Shown one piece after another: positions 9,063 to 17,607 of a stretch of DNA of 64,000 bases; the stretch's first letter is position 1, and every line of letters starts with the position of its first letter. A program made the position numbers and the translations under genes. This DNA is from Rhizobium sp. AC27/96. GTDB lineage: Bacteria; Pseudomonadota; Alphaproteobacteria; Rhizobiales; Rhizobiaceae. Where the stretch lies: NCBI RefSeq assembly GCF_001692325.1, contig NZ_LXKN01000018.1, forward strand, positions 806,001 through 870,000. Direction: 5' to 3'. A model generated the notes under the pieces. That model had not been told where the DNA came from and did no database searches. It saw only the letters and a program-made list of their open reading frames with translations.

Positions 9063-10819
9063 GCAACCTTCTCCGCTTGTCTGTGGCGCTCTTTCTCGAC
9101 GATCGCGATGAAGGCCTCCTCCATCGTCGCTGCCGTCTCGCCATTCGCCCCTGCATGAGCTCGGATTTCGACCGGTGTTCCCTCCGCCAGATTGCGGCCG
9201 GCGTCGAGGATGATGATCCGGTCGCAATACTCGGCTTCTTCCATGAAATGCGTCGTGACGATGATGGTGACTCCCTGCTCGGACAGAGCGGTGATCCGCC
9301 CCCAGAATTGCCGCCTGGCGAGTGGATCGGCGCCGCTTGTCGCCTCGTCGAGAAAGAGAATATCCGGCTCGTGCAGCAGGGCGGCGGCAAGCGCCAGCCG
9401 CTGCTTGAAGCCGCCCGGCAACTGCCCGCTCGGCAATCTTGAAAACTGGCCCAGTTCGAACTGGTTCTTCAGAGAGTCGATCCTCTCCTTCCTGTGCTTG
9501 CCGCGCAGCCCATAGGCGCTTGCGAAGAACTCCAGGTTTTCATCGACGCTGAGCTGCCCATAGAGCGAAAATTTCTGCGCGACATAGCCCAGCCGCTCCC
9601 GCGCCTTCGCGCCCGCCGTCAACAGATCGGAGCCCGCGACCATCAAGGTTCCGCCGGTGGCGGGAAGCAGGCCGCAAAGCATCCGGAATGTCGTGCTTTT
9701 GCCGGCACCGTTCGGACCGAGCAGACCGTAGACCTCGCCCTTGCGGACACTGAAGCTGACATGGTCAACGGCGGTGAAATCCCCGAACTTGCGGACGAGG
9801 TCGCGAACCTGCACGATCGTTTCATCGCCGTTGCGCTTCTCTGCGGGCTGACTGACATGCGTCTGGCGCGCTCCATCGCCGGCAACAGCGGCAAACAGCA
9901 TCATGAAGGCATCTTCGAACCGCGGCGCAACGCTTTCGGTGTCGAGCTTCGTCTCATCCAGCTGCAGCGGCTCGTCCTTCTGGTCCGGCTTGCGCACGAT
10001 CCGGACGCACCCGGCTTCGGGAACGGCATCGATAATGCCGGGCAGTGCGAAGAGGCGGGCCTGCAGGGATCTTGCGGCCATGCCCTTAGGGGTATCGACC
10101 ATAAAGCAGCATCCCTCTGCCTTCGCCGTGATCTCGGCCGGTGGTCCCTGATCGAGGATTTTTCCCGCATGCATAAGCACGGCATGTTCGCAGCGCTCGG
10201 CTTCGTCGAGATAGGAGGTTGCCACGATCACCGACAGCCCGTCCTCTTTTATGAGCCTGAAGACGATGTCCCATAGCTCACGCCGGGATAGCGGATCGAC
10301 ACCCACTGTCGGTTCGTCGAGAAGCAGCAGTTCAGGCGCGCGCACCAGAGTGCAGGCAAGACCAAGCTTCTGCTTCATGCCGCCGGACAATTTGCCCGCC
10401 GGCCTTTGCTTGAACCGCCCAAGCTGCGTCATCTCGAAGAGACGCGGATAGGTTTCGTTGCGCTGGGATTGCGTCACGCCATGCAGATCGGCGTAGAGAT
10501 CGAGGTTCTCCTGAACACTCAAATCTTCGTATAGGCCGAACTTCTGCGGCATGTAGCCGATGCGGTCCTGGACATGCTGCGGCTCCTTGGCGATATCGAC
10601 GCCGATAACCTCCAAACTGCCGCCATCCGGCGCGATGAGGCCGCAGGCCAGGCGCAGCAATGTCGTCTTGCCGGCGCCATCCGGACCGACGAGCGCCGTC
10701 AAGGCGCCCTTGCGAACGTCGAGCGAGATATCGGCAAGCGCCTCCACCGTTTCCCCGGTGTCCCGGCGAAACGCCTTGCGGAGATTGCGTGCGATCACCG
10801 AGAGATTGTTGTCGCTCAT
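9059..10819 (-). CDS. ybhF: Double ABC ATPase of a YbhF-type exporter
   Basis: A 586-residue protein carrying two complete ABC ATPase domains. The first Walker A is GPDGAGKTT (residues 45-53, with Asp where Asn is usual) followed by LSGGMKQK; the second is GPNGAGKST near residue 360 followed by LPGGFKQR, where the normal LSGGQ signature is altered at its second position. Walker B stretches LLLDEPTVG and LFLDEATSG are intact. The ATG at 10819 is preferred; a GTG one codon upstream is also open. It powers export through the two ABC-2 permeases encoded just downstream and is preceded by the HlyD gene with an 11-base gap, so all four genes form one operon. Confidence 0.93.
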   Translation of the reverse strand: MSDNNLSVIARNLRKAFRRDTGETVEALADISLDVRKGALTALVGPDGAGKTTLLRLACGLIAPDGGSLEVIGVDIAKEPQHVQDRIGYMPQKFGLYEDLSVQENLDLYADLHGVTQSQRNETYPRLFEMTQLGRFKQRPAGKLSGGMKQKLGLACTLVRAPELLLLDEPTVGVDPLSRRELWDIVFRLIKEDGLSVIVATSYLDEAERCEHAVLMHAGKILDQGPPAEITAKAEGCCFMVDTPKGMAARSLQARLFALPGIIDAVPEAGCVRIVRKPDQKDEPLQLDETKLDTESVAPRFEDAFMMLFAAVAGDGARQTHVSQPAEKRNGDETIVQVRDLVRKFGDFTAVDHVSFSVRKGEVYGLLGPNGAGKSTTFRMLCGLLPATGGTLMVAGSDLLTAGAKARERLGYVAQKFSLYGQLSVDENLEFFASAYGLRGKHRKERIDSLKNQFELGQFSRLPSGQLPGGFKQRLALAAALLHEPDILFLDEATSGADPLARRQFWGRITALSEQGVTIIVTTHFMEEAEYCDRIIILDAGRNLAEGTPVEIRAHAGANGETAATMEEAFIAIVEKERHRQAEKVA

Positions 10820-10830
10820 CACATCCTCGC

Positions 10831-11841
10831 CTATTGCTGCTGGGCGGTGGCAAGGCGTGCCTGCTCGCCCGGAAGCGGCGTCACGGTTGCCGGCATCCCC
10901 AGGCGCAGCATATTGTTGGGATCGTCGACAAAGACCCTGACCTCATACACAAGGCTGGTGCGCAGCTCCTCCGTCTGCACCGATTTCGGCGTGAACTCGG
11001 CAACCGAGGAAATGAAGCCGACCCATCCGGGGATCGTTTGTCCCGGAAGCGAATCCACGGCCACGGAGGCTTTCATGCCGGGGCGAAGCATGCCGAGCTG
11101 GGTTTCCGAGACATAGGCGCGCACCCATTTCGGGCTGATGGTCGCAAGCGAGAAGGCAGCCCGGGTCGGCGAGGCCATCTCGCCGGGTTCGATCAGCCTG
11201 GATTGCACGATCGCATCGACAGGCGCCTTCAGCTCGGCATCCGCGAGTTGCTGATGCAGCAGCGAGACATTGGCTTCGGCCGCATGAAGCTGCGCTTCCG
11301 CCTCGTCGATATCTTCTATACGGGAACCGACGACGAGCAGATCCAGCGCCTTCTGGTTCGAAACGACCTTGGCGTCGGCAACCGCCGCTGCTGATCGAGC
11401 CTCACCCAGCGCTTGCTGGCTGACCACGGCCTTCGGCGCGAGCGCGTTCTGGCGTTCGAACTGGGCACGGGCGTTGACGGCCTCCGCCTTGGCGGATTCG
11501 AGATTGGCGCGCCCCTGGGCGATCTCTTCGGGACGGCTGCCGTTCTTCAGACGCGCCAGATTGGCGCGCTGGCTGGCCGCCTGCGCCTCGGCTTGAGCAA
11601 CTTGCGGCTGGAGCCGGCTGGTATCCAGCCTGGCGACGATCTGGCCTTTCTTGACTTGTGCGCCCTCTTCGACAAGGACTTCGGCCACGCGTTCGCTACC
11701 GTTGAAGGCTAGGGTAAGCTGCCTGAAGTCGATATTTCCATAGAGAACGAGTGCGTTGGAGCCGTCGTCCCGATGGATATACCACCAGGCACCGCCGGCT
11801 CCGGCGATCACGAGGATCAAGATGACTAAGATGCGCTGCAT
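10831..11841 (-). CDS. ybhG: HlyD-family membrane fusion protein (YbhG-like)
   Basis: This 336-residue protein has an N-terminal membrane anchor (residues 3-21), a biotinyl-lipoyl-like half (VEEGAQVKKGQIVARLD), a long coiled-coil hairpin (about 75-215, many Ala/Gln/Glu) and a beta-barrel domain (LRPGMKASVAVDSLPGQ). It is the periplasmic adaptor that links the inner-membrane exporter to the cell envelope. It is the first gene of the operon, directly divergent from the TetR regulator; the shared intergenic region holds an inverted repeat. Together with YbhF/S/R homologues it makes a tripartite or adaptor-type efflux system. Confidence 0.93.
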   Translation of the reverse strand: MQRILVILILVIAGAGGAWWYIHRDDGSNALVLYGNIDFRQLTLAFNGSERVAEVLVEEGAQVKKGQIVARLDTSRLQPQVAQAEAQAASQRANLARLKNGSRPEEIAQGRANLESAKAEAVNARAQFERQNALAPKAVVSQQALGEARSAAAVADAKVVSNQKALDLLVVGSRIEDIDEAEAQLHAAEANVSLLHQQLADAELKAPVDAIVQSRLIEPGEMASPTRAAFSLATISPKWVRAYVSETQLGMLRPGMKASVAVDSLPGQTIPGWVGFISSVAEFTPKSVQTEELRTSLVYEVRVFVDDPNNMLRLGMPATVTPLPGEQARLATAQQQ

Positions 11842-11926
11842 GGTTTATTTGAACCCCAAACGAGATGCCGGCTGTGGTGAAGCCGACAACGACCTGAAAT
11901 CGATGCACGACCAATTATAGCACTTG

Positions 11927-11955
11927 TGAAATTCAAATTTCAATTTAATATTTGA
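11927..11955. promoter_or_regulatory. Putative TetR (CecR-like) operator
   Basis: TGAAAT-TCAA-ATTTCA (11927-11942) is a perfect inverted repeat, and ATTCAAAT pairs imperfectly with the ATTTGAGTGAAT that ends just before the TetR start. It sits between the divergent HlyD and TetR genes, the usual place for self-regulation by this family. Assignment to this regulator is inference. Confidence 0.5.
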
Positions 11956-12639
11956 GTGAATGGAAAGGCAGAGAGAATGGTCGAGAGCAACAGACGATCA
12001 TCGCGCTCCAAGGATCGGCAGGACGGCGCGGCAACGCGAATGAGCCTGCTCGAGGCAGGAGGCGCCGTCTTTGCCGAGCTCGGATTCGACCGTGCGACGG
12101 CGAAGGAGATTGCTCTCAGGGCGGGCACGAATGCCGCGGCGGTCAACTACCATTTCGGCGGTATCGAGGCCCTGTATGAAGATGTCCTCGCCGAAGGCCA
12201 CCGTCGCCTCATGAGCTACGAAGTGCTTGCCCAGGCGGTGGCAGCGGATATTGCCGCCGAGGAAAAATTGCGCAGGCTCATTGGCCTGCTGGTCAAGGTC
12301 GTTCGGGCCAACAGCGAGAACTCCTGGCCGGCGAAGGTAATCGTCCGCGAACTCATCGCGCCAACGCCCCATATCGACAAGCTTCGCCGTGAAGAGATAG
12401 AGCCGAAGAAAGCATTGTTGTTCGGTGTCATCGCCGAGATCATCGGCGTCACACCGGATCACCCGTTGGTCGCGCAAGCCGCCCTTTCCACGATGGCGCC
12501 TTGCTTCATGCTGCTGGTGGCCGAGAAACGCGTATCCGAAATCATTCCGGCACTCGGCAAGGAAGTGACGACCGATGAGGAGCTGGCGGACCGGCTGGTT
12601 CGCTTCACCCTCGGCGGCATCACTCGGCTTTCGTCATGA
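11956..12639 (+). CDS. cecR: TetR-family regulator, CecR/YbiH type
   Basis: A 227-residue TetR protein. The N-terminal helix-turn-helix is at about residues 25-75 (GAVFAELGFDRATAKEIALRAGTNAAAVNYHFGG) and the C-terminal ligand domain is of the DUF1956 type seen in E. coli CecR. It is divergent from the HlyD-ATPase-permease operon, as a local repressor would be. ATG codons at 11956 and 11977 are both possible starts; the second has an AGAGAG stretch upstream. In E. coli CecR controls ybhGFSR and responds to antibiotics such as cefoperazone and chloramphenicol; the inducer here is unknown. Confidence 0.88.
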   Translation: MNGKAERMVESNRRSSRSKDRQDGAATRMSLLEAGGAVFAELGFDRATAKEIALRAGTNAAAVNYHFGGIEALYEDVLAEGHRRLMSYEVLAQAVAADIAAEEKLRRLIGLLVKVVRANSENSWPAKVIVRELIAPTPHIDKLRREEIEPKKALLFGVIAEIIGVTPDHPLVAQAALSTMAPCFMLLVAEKRVSEIIPALGKEVTTDEELADRLVRFTLGGITRLSS

Positions 12640-12657
12640 GCGACCCAGGCCAGAACC

Positions 12658-13578
12658 TTAGAGCTTGAATGCATCCCCCGACCCCTGCCAGTCGCGAAGC
12701 AAGGCGAACAACTCGTCGCGATCCTTCTGGTCGAGGCGCGGCAAGCCCGGAACGCGGACGGGGCCGACATCAAGGCCCGAATAGGTGACGGCTTCCTTGA
12801 CGACGGTGACGTTGGCGCCGTTGCGGAATTTGGTGCGCATGCGCTCGAAGGGCTCGAGCTTGTTGACGATCGCGCGCGCGCCAGCGAAATCGCCCCGTGC
12901 CAGGGCTGTATGCACGGCAAGCGACAGCTTCGGCGCAACGTTGACGAGACCGGAGGTGAAGCCGCGCGCGCCGGCCGCTGCAAAACTCGGCGCCCAGCTT
13001 TCCGCCAGACCACAGACGAAAAGCGCACCGTGCGGATCGGCGGCGGCAATCGCCTTCGAAAGCAGCATCAGATCCGTCGTGGCAAATTTGATGCCGACGA
13101 TGTTGCCGTGAGCGGCAAGGCGATCCATATCGTCGACGCTGAAACCATCGGCCCTGACATAGGCAACCAGCGGCAACGGCGAGGCTTCCGCAAGGCTTCT
13201 GAAATAATCGATCTGCGAGGCCGGTGCTGCGAAAGGATCCACCGGCTGATGTGACATCACGGCGGTCGCGCCGATCGCCTTGGCATCCTTGGCCATGCCG
13301 ATCGCCTCGCGCAGCGAGCGGCCGATCGCCGCCGTCACCGGCGCTTTGCCGTCGACACCCGATATTGCAGCTTCATGGACGCGGCGGACTTCTTCCGGCG
13401 TCAGGGCATAGAACTCGCCGGTATTTCCCGCCGCGACGATATTGTGAATGCCGGCAGCGGCCACCCGCCCGTAAACCTGAGCCGTTACGCGTAGCTCCAC
13501 TTCGCCGTTTGCATCATAGGCAGTTACCGGAACGCCAGATACACCGGTCAAAGCCTGGCGCATGGTTTCAACACTCAT
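12658..13578 (-). CDS. DapA/NanA-family lyase or dehydratase, possibly acid-sugar specific
   Basis: This 306-residue protein is a class I (Schiff-base) aldolase-fold enzyme. GNTGEF is at 51-56 in place of the usual GTTGE, the tyrosine of the catalytic triad is Tyr140 (VAYVRAD, where YNxP or YNRD is usual) and the Schiff-base lysine is Lys164 (VGIKFATTD). The C-terminal GPVRVPGLPRL stretch recalls the keto-deoxy-glucarate dehydratase branch (KdgD). It follows a GntR gene 78 bases upstream and shares a region with a family-5 importer and an enolase-type dehydratase, so a role in the lower part of a sugar-acid pathway is likely. True dihydrodipicolinate synthase is unlikely. Start supported by an AGAGG site. 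The specific reaction is uncertain. Confidence 0.83.
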   Translation of the reverse strand: MSVETMRQALTGVSGVPVTAYDANGEVELRVTAQVYGRVAAAGIHNIVAAGNTGEFYALTPEEVRRVHEAAISGVDGKAPVTAAIGRSLREAIGMAKDAKAIGATAVMSHQPVDPFAAPASQIDYFRSLAEASPLPLVAYVRADGFSVDDMDRLAAHGNIVGIKFATTDLMLLSKAIAAADPHGALFVCGLAESWAPSFAAAGARGFTSGLVNVAPKLSLAVHTALARGDFAGARAIVNKLEPFERMRTKFRNGANVTVVKEAVTYSGLDVGPVRVPGLPRLDQKDRDELFALLRDWQGSGDAFKL

Positions 13579-13656
13579 CGTCTTACCTCTTCATCAATCA
13601 TCACAGCACAGGCATAGAGGCGATATTCAAAGGCCGCCACGTTGCCTCCGCCGACA

Positions 13657-14370
13657 TCAGACACCCTGGAACATGCGGGCGCGTGCATTCAAAATATGCC
13701 TCTTCATGGCATCATGAGCCTCGGTCTCCTGCCGGGCAAAAATCGCCTCGACGATGACCGCATGCTCGTCCTGGACGCTGCGGATCTGCTCCGGCGTGCG
13801 CTTGAGACTGAGGCTCCGGGTTACCGAATGCCCGATGGCGAAATGCGGCTTGAACCATTCGCGGACGGTGATGTGGAACTGATTACCGGTCGCGATCGCG
13901 ATGGCATCGTGCAGCTCCTGGTCCTCCTCGGCGCCGAGCCGGCCCTCACCAAGACATTGTTCGAGGTTTTGAAGCGCCGCCGTGATGCGCTCTCTATCCG
14001 CCGGCTGCCAGTTGCGCGCCGCAAGCTCGGCCGCCTCAGCCTCAAGCCCTGCACGGAATTCGAAGAAACGCTGGACATCGGCGAGCGACCCCACAGGCAC
14101 CATGTTGAGCACCGATGAATCCGGCCGCTGCCGGACATAGGAACCGGACCCCTTGCGGGAGACGATCAGGCCATCGGTGCGCAACCGTTCAAGCGCATCA
14201 CGCACCACGGGTCGCGAGGCGCCGAACATTTCCGCAAGCCTGGCTTCCGACGGCAGGCGCTCGTTCACTGGAAACTTTCCATCAGCGATCATGGCGACGA
14301 TCCTCTCATAGATGATGTCGCCAAAGCGGGTCGGCCCTGTGCCGGAATCGTTGGCGACCGAGAGTTTCAT
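13657..14370 (-). CDS. GntR-family regulator, FadR subfamily
   Basis: A 237-residue protein with a winged helix at residues 15-80 (RLPSEARLAEMFGASRPVVRDALERLRTDGL, then GSGSYV) and an all-helical FCD ligand domain with the metal-ligand pattern of this subfamily (ELHDAIAIATGN). An AAGGA ribosome site precedes the ATG at 14370. It is divergent from the family-5 ABC importer operon and co-directional with the DapA-family gene. FCD regulators of this kind usually repress sugar-acid catabolic genes and are released by the substrate. The direct repeat at 14441-14473 is a candidate binding site. Confidence 0.9.
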   Translation of the reverse strand: MKLSVANDSGTGPTRFGDIIYERIVAMIADGKFPVNERLPSEARLAEMFGASRPVVRDALERLRTDGLIVSRKGSGSYVRQRPDSSVLNMVPVGSLADVQRFFEFRAGLEAEAAELAARNWQPADRERITAALQNLEQCLGEGRLGAEEDQELHDAIAIATGNQFHITVREWFKPHFAIGHSVTRSLSLKRTPEQIRSVQDEHAVIVEAIFARQETEAHDAMKRHILNARARMFQGV

Positions 14371-14440
14371 GGTGGTCCTTCTTGATGCTGCCGAATGGCA
14401 AGCAATAGCACACGCCTACGGCTAGGTAGGGCTACCAAAT

Positions 14441-14473
14441 TTGTAAAAATCTGTCAACTCTTGTAATTATCTG
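14441..14473. promoter_or_regulatory. Direct repeat, candidate GntR site
   Basis: TTGTAAAAATCTG (14441-14453) is repeated as TTGTAATTATCTG (14461-14473), exactly 20 bases apart, about two helical turns. It lies in the 212-base region between the divergent GntR gene and the importer operon, upstream of the likely promoters. The repeat is seen directly; its use by the GntR protein is inference. Confidence 0.5.
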
Positions 14474-14582
14474 AGAACGTAAATATGCTCCTCCCGCTGC
14501 ACCAGGAGGGTGCGTGCGACGGGTTGGGAGCTTGTCGCGCCGAGGCGGAGAAAGCCGTTGGGCGTTCAAAGGGAGGGATTCG

Positions 14583-16526
14583 ATGCGCGATAAGATAGTG
14601 TCTCGCGGCGTGAGCCGGCGTGCCCTGCTCGGCGGCATGGCGGGAATGGCCGCCTTGTCTCTGGCCGGCCGCGTCAGTGCCGCCGATGGCGGCGAGGCGC
14701 CGGCGGTGGCCCAACTCGTCAAGGACGGCAAACTGCCGCCGCTTGCCGATCGCCTGCCGAAGAAGCCCATGGTCGTCACCCCGTACGAAAAGGTCGGCGC
14801 CTATGGCGGCACGCTGCGGCGTGGCCTCAGGGGCTCGTCCGACCATAACGGCATCCTGCGCATGGTGGGCAACCAGAGCCTTGTGCGCTGGAACCTCGAC
14901 TTCACCCAAGTCCTGCCCAATCTGGCCGAGCGTTGGGACGTCAACGCCGACGCCTCGCAGTTTACCTTCTACCTGATCCAGGGCGCACGCTGGTCGGACG
15001 GCCATCCGTTTACCGCCGACGACATCGTGTTCGCCATCGAGGATTGCGTCAAGAATACAGATCTCTATAGCGCGACACCCGCCCAACTCGCCGTCGCCGG
15101 CAAGGCGGTCGATGTCACGAAGATCGACGACTACACGGTGAAGTTCGCCTTCGCGGCACCGAACGCGCTCTATCTGGAAAACCTTGCCACCCCGCTTGGC
15201 CAGCATCCGACACTGTTTCCCAAGCACTACTGCAGCCAGTTCCTGCCGAAATATAATCCCAACGTCGCAGAAGACGCCAAGAAGGCCGGCTCCAACAGCT
15301 GGCCAGAACTTTTCCGCGCGCGCTGCGGCGATATCGAGATTCCCTCGCGCTGGGGCAACCCCGACAAGCCGACGCTCGACCCTTGGGTCGTCAAGGAGCC
15401 CTATACTGGTGGCGCCACCCGCGTCGTCATGACCCGCAATCCTTACTTCTGGCAGGTCGATACATCGGGCAATCAGCTTCCCTATGTCGACGAGATCAAT
15501 TTCGGTATCTCGCAGGATGTGGAGTCGCTGATGCTGAACGTGATTTCCGGCAAGATCGATATCCAGGAACGCCACATCAGCGTGCTGGCGAACAAGCCTA
15601 CCCTCTCGCAGAACATGAAGAAGGGCGACTATCGTCTTTTGACGCTCATTCCTTCCAGCTCGCAGCAATGCCAGATCTACTTCAACATCACCCACAAAGA
15701 TCCCGCGATGCGCAAGATGTTTGCCGACAAATCGGTGAGGCAGGCGCTTTCGCTCGGGATCAACCGGCAGGAAATCATCGACATCGTGTATTTCGGCCAG
15801 AGCGAAGGCTATCAGGCGGGGCCGCGGCCGGAGCATCCCTGGTACAATGAAAAATACGCCCGCCAATTTACGAACTATGATCCGGACAAGGCCGGTGCGA
15901 TGCTCGATCAAGCCGGTTACGGGAAGAAGGATACAAGCGGCTTTCGCCTGAGGCCGGATGGTCAGAAGATGTTCTTCACCGTCGACGTCATTCCGACCCT
16001 CTATCCTGATCTGGTCGATGCCCTTGAACTGGTAAAGGCGCATTGGGCACAGATCGGCGTCGACATGAAGGTCAACACCGTCGAGCGTGCTCTTTACTAC
16101 ACCCGCGGCGACGACAATGCGCATGACGCCCAGGTCTGGCCAGGCCCCGGCGGTCTCGACCCGATGCTCGATCCGCGCGATTTCTTCGCTTTCCATCCGC
16201 AGGGCTCACGCTACGCCATCCCGTGGTCCGTTTGGTACACCTCGAACGGCAAACAGGGCGAAGAGCCGCCGGAAAGCCAGAAGAAGCGCATGAAGCTCTT
16301 CGACGAGGCGCGCTCGACGGCCGATCTCGAAAAGCGCGGCGCCGTCATGAAGCAGATCTTCGACATCGCAGCTGAGGAATTTGAAACCGTCGGACTTTGC
16401 CTTGCGGTCGGCGGCTTCGGCATCATCCGCAATAATCTGCGTAATGTCCCGGAAAAGCAGCCGGATAGCTGGTCCTGGCCCAATCCGGGACCTGCCATGC
16501 CGCAGCAATTCTTCTTCACCAGCTGA
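14583..16526 (+). CDS. Family-5 ABC solute-binding protein, Tat-exported
   Basis: This 647-residue protein has a twin-arginine leader (VSRRALLGG, residues 10-18) and the large bilobed fold of the SBP_bac_5 family (DppA/OppA and relatives). Family segments include NLAERWDVNADASQFTFYL, GARWSDGHPFTADDIVFAIED and ALSLGINRQEII. It is at the long end of the family, like proteins that bind oligosaccharides or large glycosides as well as peptides. A GGGAGGG site places the start at 14583 rather than 23 codons upstream. It heads an operon with two permeases, a double ATPase and an enolase-superfamily enzyme, which favours a carbohydrate-derived ligand over a peptide. Ligand identity is inferred only from context. 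Confidence 0.9.
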   Translation: MRDKIVSRGVSRRALLGGMAGMAALSLAGRVSAADGGEAPAVAQLVKDGKLPPLADRLPKKPMVVTPYEKVGAYGGTLRRGLRGSSDHNGILRMVGNQSLVRWNLDFTQVLPNLAERWDVNADASQFTFYLIQGARWSDGHPFTADDIVFAIEDCVKNTDLYSATPAQLAVAGKAVDVTKIDDYTVKFAFAAPNALYLENLATPLGQHPTLFPKHYCSQFLPKYNPNVAEDAKKAGSNSWPELFRARCGDIEIPSRWGNPDKPTLDPWVVKEPYTGGATRVVMTRNPYFWQVDTSGNQLPYVDEINFGISQDVESLMLNVISGKIDIQERHISVLANKPTLSQNMKKGDYRLLTLIPSSSQQCQIYFNITHKDPAMRKMFADKSVRQALSLGINRQEIIDIVYFGQSEGYQAGPRPEHPWYNEKYARQFTNYDPDKAGAMLDQAGYGKKDTSGFRLRPDGQKMFFTVDVIPTLYPDLVDALELVKAHWAQIGVDMKVNTVERALYYTRGDDNAHDAQVWPGPGGLDPMLDPRDFFAFHPQGSRYAIPWSVWYTSNGKQGEEPPESQKKRMKLFDEARSTADLEKRGAVMKQIFDIAAEEFETVGLCLAVGGFGIIRNNLRNVPEKQPDSWSWPNPGPAMPQQFFFTS

Positions 16527-16612
16527 TCGGATTGATCAAGCGCCGCCTTCCATGGGCGGCGCCTTCCTTCATGCGGAGCTGCCCGTGGCAGCGCTCAACG
16601 CGAGACATAGCC

Positions 16613-17599
16613 ATGCTGGTCTTCATCGGTAAACGCCTGTTGTGGATGATCCCATCCCTTTTCGCCATCAGCTTCCTCGCCTTCGTGCTGATCCAGCTGC
16701 CGCCCGGCGATTATGTGACGACCTATATCGCCACGCTCGCCTCCTCGAACGAGGTGGTCGACCAGAACACGGCGGCGCAGTTGCGCGAGCGTTTCGGCCT
16801 CGATCAGCCGATGCTCATCCAGTATCTGAAATGGATGTGGGGCATTCTTTCGCGCGGCGATTTCGGCATTTCGTTCGAATGGCAGCAGCCGGTGTCCGGT
16901 CTCATCTGGGAACGCATGGCGCTGACGCTGATACTGGCGCTCGCCGCCCTGATCGCCACCTGGGCAATCGCGCTGCCGATCGGCGTCTATTCCGCCGTCA
17001 AGAAGTACTCCATCGGCGACTACCTCTTTACCGCCTTCACCTTCCTCGGTCTTGCCATCCCATCCTTCCTGCTGGCGCTGGTGCTGATGTATGTCGCCGC
17101 CGTGGAATTCGGCCAGGATGTCGGCGGCCTGTTTTCCTCCGAGTTCGAGACCGCGCCCTGGAGCATCGCCAAGATGATCGACCTGCTGTCGCATCTATGG
17201 CTGCCCGTCATCATCCTCGCCGTCTCGTCGACGGCAAGCCTCATCCGCGTCATGCGCGCCAATATGCTCGATGAGCTGCCGAAACCCTATGTGACGACAG
17301 CGCGGGCAAAGGGCCTCTCGGAATTCAGGCTGCTGGTGAAATATCCCCTGCGCATCGCGCTTAATCCGTTCATCTCGACCATTGCCTGGCTGCTGCCCAA
17401 TCTCATTTCCGGCTCCGTGGTCGTCGCCATCGTGCTCAACCTGCCGACCGCCGCGCCGCTGCTGCTGCAGGCCTTGATGGCGCAGGACATGTATCTCGCG
17501 GGCGCATTCGTGCTGCTGATTTGCGCACTGACTCTTGTGGGGTCGCTCATCAGCGACATCCTGCTTGCCCTTGTCGATCCCCGCATCCGGTTGGAGTAG
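16613..17599 (+). CDS. DppB-type ABC permease
   Basis: A 328-residue inner-membrane permease of the DppB/OppB class, with the N-terminal helix (LLWMIPSLFAISFLAFVLIQLPPGDY) and the periplasmic loop RERFGLDQPMLIQYLKW that mark this class. The EAA loop is TARAKGLSEFRLLVKYPLRIALNPF. Start at 16613 chosen because residues upstream of it are not family-like. It follows the binding protein by 86 bases and is followed closely by its DppC-type partner. Confidence 0.92.
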   Translation: MLVFIGKRLLWMIPSLFAISFLAFVLIQLPPGDYVTTYIATLASSNEVVDQNTAAQLRERFGLDQPMLIQYLKWMWGILSRGDFGISFEWQQPVSGLIWERMALTLILALAALIATWAIALPIGVYSAVKKYSIGDYLFTAFTFLGLAIPSFLLALVLMYVAAVEFGQDVGGLFSSEFETAPWSIAKMIDLLSHLWLPVIILAVSSTASLIRVMRANMLDELPKPYVTTARAKGLSEFRLLVKYPLRIALNPFISTIAWLLPNLISGSVVVAIVLNLPTAAPLLLQALMAQDMYLAGAFVLLICALTLVGSLISDILLALVDPRIRLE

Positions 17600-17607
17600 A
17601 AGCACCC

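Noticed and set aside
14454..16196. Long minus-strand open frame (about 580 codons) opposite the family-5 binding protein
   Set aside because: It is antisense to a clear, full-length solute-binding protein, has no recognisable domain and no ribosome site; long shadow frames are common in GC-rich coding DNA.
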